The position numbers and the translations under genes were made by a program. The notes under the pieces were generated by a model that saw nothing but the letters and a program-made list of their open reading frames with translations, did no database searches and was not told the DNA's origin. A stretch of 8,329 bases of DNA, from assembly GCA_021779415.1 (NCBI GenBank), contig JAJYAS010000118.1:1-8329 (forward strand), in the 5' to 3' direction. This stretch comes from Bacillota bacterium (GTDB taxonomy: Bacteria; Bacillota_B; Desulfitobacteriia; Desulfitobacteriales; Desulfitobacteriaceae). This document shows positions 1-5,638 of the stretch, piece by piece; positions within the stretch are counted from its first letter, which is position 1, and every line of letters begins with the position of its first letter.

Positions 1-46
1 GACAGAATTCAGTTTTCATATAGGGATAAAGAGAAGTAGGTTTAGG

Positions 47-73
47 ATTAATCCCGCTATATGCGGGATTAAT
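47..73. repeat. Perfect inverted repeat, 11-bp arms, 5-nt loop
   Basis: Arms 47-57 (ATTAATCCCGC) and 63-73 (GCGGGATTAAT) are exact reverse complements around a TATAT loop. As RNA this is a compact hairpin with a GC core near the loop. It could be the terminator of a gene lying to the left of the window, but only a short AATT follows the 3' arm rather than a T-run, so a terminator is not proven. As DNA it could equally be a dyad operator. It lies 167 bp upstream of the first gene of the respiratory operon. Confidence 0.6.
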
Positions 74-82
74 TGCGCGATA

Positions 83-225
83 AGATGGAGGCAGGTGAAG
101 AATTCACCTGCCTCCGAGTCTTGAGAGCCCTAGCTGTAAGTTAGGTTGTTAAGACCGATAGGGTGCCGAAGAACAAATCAGGCGCCTGCCCGTATTTGGC
201 GAAGGTGGCAAGCACTTATAACAAT
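83..225 (+). ncRNA. Candidate structured 5' leader of the respiratory operon
   Basis: The stretch before the ferredoxin gene has no convincing ORF but many possible helices. They are 87-99/103-115 (13 bp); 128-132/159-163 (CCCTA/TAGGG) enclosing 144-147/153-156 (GGTT/GACC); and 162-167/181-186 (GGTGCC/GGCGCC, one G-U). The last helix shares bases 162-163 with the second, and 183-190 can also pair with 90-97, so several helices exclude one another, as in a switch. A molybdenum-cofactor riboswitch would make sense before a Moco enzyme operon, but I could not match the region to a remembered Moco RNA consensus. The bounds, the RNA nature and the function are all inference. Confidence 0.3.
87..115. 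repeat. Perfect inverted repeat, 13-bp arms, 3-nt loop
   Basis: Arms 87-99 (GGAGGCAGGTGAA) and 103-115 (TTCACCTGCCTCC) are exact reverse complements around GAA. The hairpin would be very stable as RNA. No T-run follows (GAGTCTTGAG comes next), so it is not a standard intrinsic terminator. Part of the left arm (90-97) can instead pair with 183-190 further down the leader over 8 bp with one G-U pair, which leaves room for two competing folds. The length of the stem suggests an RNA element more than a protein-binding site. Confidence 0.65.
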
Positions 226-239
226 AAGGAGATGAGACC

Positions 240-836
240 ATGGGAAAACGGTATGCCATGGTGATTGACCTGCGCAAATGTGTAGGCTGTCACGCATGCA
301 CGGTGGCCTGCAAGAGTGAGAACAATGTGCCACTGGGTGTCAATAGGTCCTGGGTCGAGGAGTTAGAGACGGGGAGATTCCCAAATGTTTCCCGCCATCG
401 CTTACCTCGCCTGTGTAATCACTGTGAGAATCCATCCTGCCTTAATGTGTGTCCCGTCAAAGCGACCTATCAACTTGAAGATGGAACAGTGCTTGTCGAT
501 TATGATCGTTGTATCGGGTGTGGGTATTGTATTGCGGCATGTCCGTATGATGCTCGGTTTATTAATCCAGAACGTAAAACGGCTGAAAAATGCACCTACT
601 GTCATGAGCGAGTAGCTGTGGGCCTTCTGCCGGCTTGTGTCAACACGTGCATCGGGGGCGCTCGTTTCTTTGGGGATTTAAATGATCCTAATAGTGAAGT
701 GTCTAAATTACTCGCCACAGAGGCTGTAACGGTAAGCAAGCCCGAAACGAACAATCGTCCGCAAACCTACTATATTGGAGCGGATGAAAAGGCCTTGCGT
801 CCGAATCTGCTGAAAATCGTCGGAGGTGAAAAATGA
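240..836 (+). CDS. Four-cluster [4Fe-4S] electron-transfer subunit (TtrB/PsrB/SrdB type)
   Basis: This 198-residue protein carries electrons from the membrane subunit to the molybdopterin subunit. Sixteen cysteines fall into four ferredoxin-type groups: C14/17/20/24, C59/62/67/71, C91/94/97/101 and C118/121/133/137. This is the DmsB/PsrB/NrfC/TtrB pattern for four [4Fe-4S] clusters. The N-terminus (MGKRYAMVIDLRKC) goes straight into the first cluster, with no twin-arginine or other signal. It should therefore reach the outer face bound to the Tat-exported catalytic subunit. The start is supported by AAGGAG at 226-231, 8 nt before ATG. The stop overlaps the next start (ATGA, 833-836), indicating translational coupling. 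The family assignment is firm. The choice between tetrathionate, selenate, polysulfide or other reductase is not settled, so no gene symbol is given. Confidence 0.93.
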   Translation: MGKRYAMVIDLRKCVGCHACTVACKSENNVPLGVNRSWVEELETGRFPNVSRHRLPRLCNHCENPSCLNVCPVKATYQLEDGTVLVDYDRCIGCGYCIAACPYDARFINPERKTAEKCTYCHERVAVGLLPACVNTCIGGARFFGDLNDPNSEVSKLLATEAVTVSKPETNNRPQTYYIGADEKALRPNLLKIVGGEK

Positions 837-2002
837 TGACGACTGTGCATTTCTTTGATAGTCCTCATGAGATTTACTGGGGATTACTGATTGCTGTGTA
901 TTTCTACTACACGGGGATGAGTGCAGGTTCTTTTATCCTAACGAGTTTGGGAACGGTTTTCGGAATCGAGAAGTACAAAAAGGTGTCTAAAGTTGGAGTT
1001 ATCATGGCGATTGTCTTGTTGCTCTTTGCTCCCTTGCACCTTCTCCTTGACTTGGCTCAGCCGGGACGGGCTTTGAATCTTTTCACACATGTTCATCTCA
1101 CGTCAGCAATGTCTTGGGGAGTTTATCTTTTGATTCTCTACCCTTTGTGTTTGATGTTTTATGCATGGTACCTTTTTCGTCAGGATTTAGTCAATGGCTT
1201 GAATAAAGGCGGCTTTAAAGCTTCCCTATACAGTTTCTTGCTTTTCGGTAAAAAGGACATGTCAGAAACAGCTAAAGCACATGATAAAAAACAAGCCAAA
1301 TTTTTTGGAACGATAGGGGTTCCGCTAGCTTTAGCGGTTCATGGGTATACTGGTTTTATTTTAGGAAACGTGCAAGCGCGGGCTATATGGCATACTCCAC
1401 TCATGCCTATCATCTTCTTGATGTCAGCCATGGTTTCAGGCACAGGCCTGTTCATTATTGTCTTGATGTTGGTGGAAAAATTCAAATTTGGCCGTTTGAA
1501 TGATGATATCAAATCGTTGATTGCAGATATTGCCAACTTAATGAAATGGTTCATCGTTGTTGATGGCGCTTTGATGATTACGTACTTTATTGTTCTCTGG
1601 AATTCCACTGAAGCTGGGTATGCAGCTGGGTATTACCTCTTGCATGGTGAAGGCTGGAGTTTCTTAGGCTTAGAAAATGGCTTAGGAATGCTGGTTCCAC
1701 TTCTAATTCTACTCTCTAAAAAAGCTCGCCAAAGTCTCCCAGCAGTGGTGACGGCATCAATTCTCACGATTATCGGAGTACTGGCCATGCGGATAAACCT
1801 CGTGATCGGCGGTCAAAAATTACCACTTACGGGAAGCAAAATTATTGAGTATGTTGCTTCTGGACGTGATATTGGCATCGTTCTCGGCATTGCAGTGGTG
1901 GCAGCGGTAGTATTGTCATTCTTATATGCAGTTCTACCTATGAACCGCCCTGGCGCACAGGAAATGAAATCCATACCAACCACGAAGGGGGTTGCACAAT
2001 AA
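833..2002 (+). CDS. NrfD/PsrC/TtrC-type membrane quinol-oxidising subunit
   Basis: This 389-residue polytopic protein is the membrane anchor that should oxidise menaquinol and pass electrons to the ferredoxin subunit. About nine hydrophobic segments are visible, near residues 16-42, 56-75, 90-115, 158-178, 187-213, 238-258, 275-295, 303-324 and 346-368. NrfD-family features include the LDLAQPGRA stretch (72-80, with an Asp after the second segment), the WHTPLMPIIF loop (186-195) leading into segment 5, and the AMRINLVIGGQ stretch (318-328). A charged loop at 139-156 separates segments 3 and 4. It is longer than classic eight-helix PsrC and closer to the larger TtrC-like proteins. GGAGG at 822-826 lies 6 nt before the ATG at 833; an adjacent ATG at 836 is an equally possible start. 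No haem-binding motif is seen, so the electron path is quinol to Fe-S. Confidence 0.92.
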   Translation: MMTTVHFFDSPHEIYWGLLIAVYFYYTGMSAGSFILTSLGTVFGIEKYKKVSKVGVIMAIVLLLFAPLHLLLDLAQPGRALNLFTHVHLTSAMSWGVYLLILYPLCLMFYAWYLFRQDLVNGLNKGGFKASLYSFLLFGKKDMSETAKAHDKKQAKFFGTIGVPLALAVHGYTGFILGNVQARAIWHTPLMPIIFLMSAMVSGTGLFIIVLMLVEKFKFGRLNDDIKSLIADIANLMKWFIVVDGALMITYFIVLWNSTEAGYAAGYYLLHGEGWSFLGLENGLGMLVPLLILLSKKARQSLPAVVTASILTIIGVLAMRINLVIGGQKLPLTGSKIIEYVASGRDIGIVLGIAVVAAVVLSFLYAVLPMNRPGAQEMKSIPTTKGVAQ

Positions 2003-2003
2003 G

Positions 2004-4814
2004 ATGGAAACAACACGTAGAAAGTTTCTCCAAGGTGCTACAATTCTGGGGGCTACTATGGCCCTTGCGCCTATGGTGTTTGCGGATACTGCGTCCAAAG
2101 GGATTCCAAGTTGGAAGAATGGTTCTCCGGCCGAAGATGCCTTGGATACAGACCCCAGTGTCAGTTTTGTTTATTCAACTTGCCTAGGGTGCCGCAGCGA
2201 TTGCAGCTTAAGAGGTAAAATTAAAGACGGCGTCGTGATTAAGTTAGATGGCAACCCCTATAGCCAGATGTCCACGGACACTCCTCTTAAATATGATACT
2301 GATCCGAAAGAAGCCCGCAAGTCAGCGGGGCGACTTTGCCCTCGTGGGCAAGCCGGTTTACAACTTCTCTATGATCCACTAAGAGTTCAGCAGCCTTTAA
2401 AACGGGCTGGCAAACGTGGGGAGAATAAATGGCAGGCGATTAGTTGGGATCAAGCGTATAAGGAAATTATTGAAGGTGGTAACCTATTTGGAGAAGGGAA
2501 CGTCGAGGGACTTAAAGCCGTTCGCGATCTAGAGACCCCGATCGATCCGGAAGCTCCGGAGTTAGGCCCCAAAGCGAATCAATTCGTTTTCTTGGCTGGT
2601 CGGATAGAAAATAGTCGTTCAGCGCTGGTACAACGTTTTGTAAATAACGCTTATGGCACGATTAATTGGTTCGAACACACGACGGTTTGTGAACAAAGCC
2701 ATCATATTGCCACTTCCTTTACTTTTGCGGGTAAAGGGCATCTGAAGCCTGATTTTGAAAATGCGAAACTCATTCTTAATTTCGGAGCCAACTATGGAGA
2801 AGCAAATTTTCCAATGAATGGATTAAGCCGTAAATTAGCTAATTTCAAACTAAATAAGGGCAAGTTAATTACGGTAGATCCGCGTTTTTCCGTGAGTGCC
2901 TCTAAATCCGATGAATGGGTTCCGGTCCTACCAGGGACGGATGCTGCACTGGCCTTAGGGTTAATCCAATGGATTATCGACAATAAACGCTATGATAAAT
3001 CGTTTTTAGAAGCGCCTTCTAAGGATGCTGCTGCCAAAAAAGGAGAATCGAGCTGGTCGGATGCCACCTATTTGGTTCGTAGTGATAACGGTAAGTTCCT
3101 GCGCGGTGATGAAGCAGGGCTGGGTGGGACTAAGGATGACTATGTCGTTCTGGTCGCTGGAGTTCCAACTTTAGCAGGCAAAGCTGATGCAGGAGATTTG
3201 TCAGGGGATATGACGGTTAACGGAATAGCCTGCAAGACTTCCTTTCAACTTTTAACGGAAGGCGCCAAAGAAAAAAGTCTTGACGACTATGCGAAGATTT
3301 GTGGGGTACCCAAAGAACAAATCGTGCGGGTTGCCGATCAGTTCACATCCTATGGCAAGCTGGCCGTGGCGGATTTTTATCGAGGCCCAGTACAACACAC
3401 GAATGGTTTTCAATCCGGTCGAGCGATATGTATTTTGAACCTCTTAGTAGGTAATGTCGATCATCGGGGTGGATATCAGGCAGGTGGAACCACGTTGAGT
3501 TACATGGGAGATAAAAACGGAAAATACCAAGTGGCCAAACTTCACTCAGGTGCGGTGAAGCCGACAGGAATTCGTATTTCACGGGAACAGATCAATTATG
3601 AAGTGTCAACTGAATTCAAGAAAAACGGCTATCCTGCCAAGCGGCCTTGGTTTCCTCTGACCAGAGATGTTTATCAAGAGGTCGTGGCAGGAGTGATCGA
3701 TGGGTATCCCTATCCCGCGAAGATACTTTGGTTACACATGGGAACCCCAGCTTATGCTATACCTGGGATGAAAGACCGAGTTATTGCCGCTTTCAAAGAT
3801 ACTAAGAAGATACCACTCTTTATTTCAACAGATATAGTCATTGGGGACACTTCGATGTATGCAGATTATATCCTGCCTGAGGTCACTTATATGGAGCAAT
3901 GGAATGCTTTAGGGGCTCCGCCGACCATTTTGGGGTTGGTGGCTGATGTTCGTCAACCCATGACGCATGTTTTGCCCCAAACAAAGTCACTGGAAAACAT
4001 CTGCATTGACCTAGCTAAGAGAATGAACCTCTCTGGGTTTGGAGATAATGGTTTTGGGGCGGGGATCCCACTCAATAAAGAAGAAGATTGGTATCTGAAA
4101 TTGGTAGCCAACTTTGCGAGCCAGTATGGGAAAATACCTGGAGTCACTGAGGCTGCTCAAGTCAAATATATCCTTGATCGGGGCGGAGTTTTTGATGCAG
4201 GAGGGGCCTATGAGGGGCTGATGATGAAGTCTAAAGTGGCTAGCCTTTGCACCATTTACGCTGAAAAAGTGGCTACGACCAAAGATTCCATGACAGGTAA
4301 ACCCTTTGATGGTATCCCCAAATACTATCCAGTGAGGAATGCTAAAGATCAAGAAATTAAGGACGATGGATATCCTTTTATTGCCACAACTTACAAGCAA
4401 GCCTTCCAAACGCACAGTAGAACTATTTCAGCACCTTGGCTCACAGAGATTCAACCTGAGAATTTTGTGGAGATGAATAATGAAGATGGGCAAAAACTCG
4501 GGTTAAACGATGGAGATCTCGTTAAAGTGAGTGGACTGAGTAATAAAGAGGGCGTTAAAGGGAAAGTCCGCTTGCGTCCGGGTGTGCGACCAGGGGTTGT
4601 GATTGCTAGCGTTGGTTATGGTCACTGGAACTATGGCGCCGCGGATGCGGTCATTGATGGCAAAAATGTTCCGGGAGATGCCAAGCGTGGCAAGGGAGTA
4701 AATATCAATTACGCAATGCGGGTTGATGATTCGATTGGAAATGTTTGCCTCGAAGATAAAATTGGTGGAAGCTGTTCTTTCTATGATTCTCGTGTGAAAG
4801 TCGAAAAAGTCTAA
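2004..4814 (+). CDS. Tat-exported molybdopterin oxidoreductase catalytic subunit (TtrA/SrdA/ArrA clade)
   Basis: This 936-residue protein of the DMSO-reductase superfamily should reduce the terminal electron acceptor outside the membrane. A twin-arginine signal (T4-R-R-K-F-L9) is followed by a hydrophobic stretch to about residue 26, with likely cleavage near VFA27 or DTA30. A [4Fe-4S] motif follows at C60/C63/C67 and C112. HTTVCEQSHH (225-234) offers C229 as the likely Mo ligand. The central region includes RGPVQHTNG (460-468), and the C-terminal molybdopterin-dinucleotide-binding domain starts near residue 790. Length, motifs and B-C-A order fit tetrathionate reductase; the srdBCA selenate reductase operon has the same order, so substrate is open. 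ATG 2004 is preferred over TTG 1992. AGGGGGT (1986-1992) sits 11 nt before the ATG but abuts the TTG, and the ATG gives a standard Tat peptide one base after the previous stop. Confidence 0.93.
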   Translation: METTRRKFLQGATILGATMALAPMVFADTASKGIPSWKNGSPAEDALDTDPSVSFVYSTCLGCRSDCSLRGKIKDGVVIKLDGNPYSQMSTDTPLKYDTDPKEARKSAGRLCPRGQAGLQLLYDPLRVQQPLKRAGKRGENKWQAISWDQAYKEIIEGGNLFGEGNVEGLKAVRDLETPIDPEAPELGPKANQFVFLAGRIENSRSALVQRFVNNAYGTINWFEHTTVCEQSHHIATSFTFAGKGHLKPDFENAKLILNFGANYGEANFPMNGLSRKLANFKLNKGKLITVDPRFSVSASKSDEWVPVLPGTDAALALGLIQWIIDNKRYDKSFLEAPSKDAAAKKGESSWSDATYLVRSDNGKFLRGDEAGLGGTKDDYVVLVAGVPTLAGKADAGDLSGDMTVNGIACKTSFQLLTEGAKEKSLDDYAKICGVPKEQIVRVADQFTSYGKLAVADFYRGPVQHTNGFQSGRAICILNLLVGNVDHRGGYQAGGTTLSYMGDKNGKYQVAKLHSGAVKPTGIRISREQINYEVSTEFKKNGYPAKRPWFPLTRDVYQEVVAGVIDGYPYPAKILWLHMGTPAYAIPGMKDRVIAAFKDTKKIPLFISTDIVIGDTSMYADYILPEVTYMEQWNALGAPPTILGLVADVRQPMTHVLPQTKSLENICIDLAKRMNLSGFGDNGFGAGIPLNKEEDWYLKLVANFASQYGKIPGVTEAAQVKYILDRGGVFDAGGAYEGLMMKSKVASLCTIYAEKVATTKDSMTGKPFDGIPKYYPVRNAKDQEIKDDGYPFIATTYKQAFQTHSRTISAPWLTEIQPENFVEMNNEDGQKLGLNDGDLVKVSGLSNKEGVKGKVRLRPGVRPGVVIASVGYGHWNYGAADAVIDGKNVPGDAKRGKGVNINYAMRVDDSIGNVCLEDKIGGSCSFYDSRVKVEKV

Positions 4815-4826
4815 GAAGGTGAATAT

Positions 4827-5492
4827 ATGACTCAGACAATAGATTATCAGAACGATTCGGCAACACGTGCAGCTCTATACAGTTTATTCGCAGGGGGATT
4901 AGCCCGAAAAGTCGATAACTCGTGGCTCAATCCAAGTTTTAGGGAGAAACTTCAATTGGGGTTACCCGATGTTTTAGGCAAAGAGGAACTCTTAAAAGCT
5001 CTGAAAAAAGCAGAAGAAGACCCTAAGTATTTTGAAGAACTCCAACTGGACTATGATGCGTTGCTAAATGTGCCTGGCCCTAGACTCACATTTCCCTATG
5101 AGTCATGCTATACCCATCGGAATATTGATGGGACGTATGGCCGGCTGTGGCAAGAACCAGCTCAGGACATGCATCGCATTTTACAGGAATGGGAGATTGT
5201 GTTTGCAGAAGGCTGGGATCTTATCCCGGATCATGTCGCTCTTGAGCTTTTCTTTATGGCAGAGCTTTGTCGTCGTGCAAGCATAGCACAAGAGGTTGAG
5301 GATAAGAACCGGCTGCAAGAATGGCAAGTCGAGTTTTTCCAGGCTCACCTTAATTCGTGGATGCTTGAGTTCGTGAATGTATTAGAGATGAAAGCTGATA
5401 CCGTATTCTATCGAGGCATGGCACAGTTGTTAAGGGTCTTTTTAGAAGAGGAAAAAGAAGGATTCAGGGAAAATATGGAGCGAACGGTATAA
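4827..5492 (+). CDS. TorD/DmsD-family maturation chaperone
   Basis: This 221-residue, mainly helical cytoplasmic protein of the TorD family should bind the twin-arginine signal or apo-form of the molybdopterin subunit encoded just upstream, holding back export until the cofactor is inserted. Visible family features are YESCY at 91-95, the signature-like PDHVALELFFMAEL stretch at 134-147, and FFQAHLNSWMLEF at 170-182, near the usual F-x-x-x-H-L-x-x-W motif. The length is normal for the family. Its ATG lies 12 nt after the catalytic subunit's stop, with GAAGGTGA at 4815-4822 as ribosome binding site, so it is the last gene of the same operon. Its stop is only 5 nt before the 141-bp inverted-repeat element. 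The family is clear; the dedicated partner is inferred from position. Confidence 0.9.
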   Translation: MTQTIDYQNDSATRAALYSLFAGGLARKVDNSWLNPSFREKLQLGLPDVLGKEELLKALKKAEEDPKYFEELQLDYDALLNVPGPRLTFPYESCYTHRNIDGTYGRLWQEPAQDMHRILQEWEIVFAEGWDLIPDHVALELFFMAELCRRASIAQEVEDKNRLQEWQVEFFQAHLNSWMLEFVNVLEMKADTVFYRGMAQLLRVFLEEEKEGFRENMERTV

Positions 5493-5497
5493 TAAAA

Positions 5498-5554
5498 GGG
5501 GCTGTCTCAAAATAGAAATGCATTTTCTATGGAGAGGTAGCCCCTTTTTCTTTT
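5498..5554. terminator. Probable bidirectional intrinsic terminator
   Basis: GGGGCT at 5498-5503 can pair with AGCCCC at 5539-5544. Inner helices are TCTC/GAGA (5505-5508/5532-5535) and ATAGAAA/TTTCTAT (5512-5518/5524-5530). On the plus strand the hairpin is followed by TTTTTCTTTT (5545-5554), ending the respiratory operon. On the minus strand the same hairpin is followed by TTTTATTATA (complement of 5497 downward), suiting the converging sulfatase gene. It is built from the left end of the MITE-like element. The fold and T-runs are visible; activity is inferred. Confidence 0.7.
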
Positions 5555-5638
5555 ATAATCATAGCTTTCGCAGATTTGTAATGCGAGGTAAAAAGAATGT
5601 TGAGAATGAGTGCGCTAACACTATTTTGAGACAGCCCC
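5498..5638. mobile_element. 141-bp MITE-like element with perfect 18-bp terminal inverted repeats
   Basis: The ends 5498-5515 (GGGGCTGTCTCAAAATAG) and 5621-5638 (CTATTTTGAGACAGCCCC) are exact reverse complements. The termini resemble those common on IS1182-type insertion sequences in Firmicutes; that is a remembered likeness, not a search result. The interior (about 105 bp) has no transposase fragment or credible ORF, so this is either a MITE moved by a related transposase or an internally deleted insertion sequence. No target-site duplication is visible (left flank ATAAAA, right flank TCATGG). The element fills 141 of the 146 bases between the convergent stop codons. Its right edge touches the stop codon of the minus-strand gene. 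An alternative is an ordinary long terminator, but an exact 18-bp match across a 105-bp spacer favours a transposable origin. Confidence 0.6.

Noticed and set aside
1..39. Possible C-terminal end of an upstream CDS (frame 1, stop TAG at 37-39)
   Set aside because: Only twelve codons are visible with no recognisable motif; any sequence has a reasonable chance of being open this long.
87..115. CRISPR repeat or array
   Set aside because: There is a single palindrome with no regularly spaced copies anywhere in the window.
195..222. TTTGGC ... TATAAC as a promoter for the operon
   Set aside because: The -35 is weak and the spacer 16 nt. The start site would fall almost on the ribosome binding site at 226-231, leaving no usable leader.
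4011..4415. Minus-strand 134-codon ORF inside the molybdopterin gene
   Set aside because: It is an antisense shadow of a strongly supported conserved CDS with no family features.
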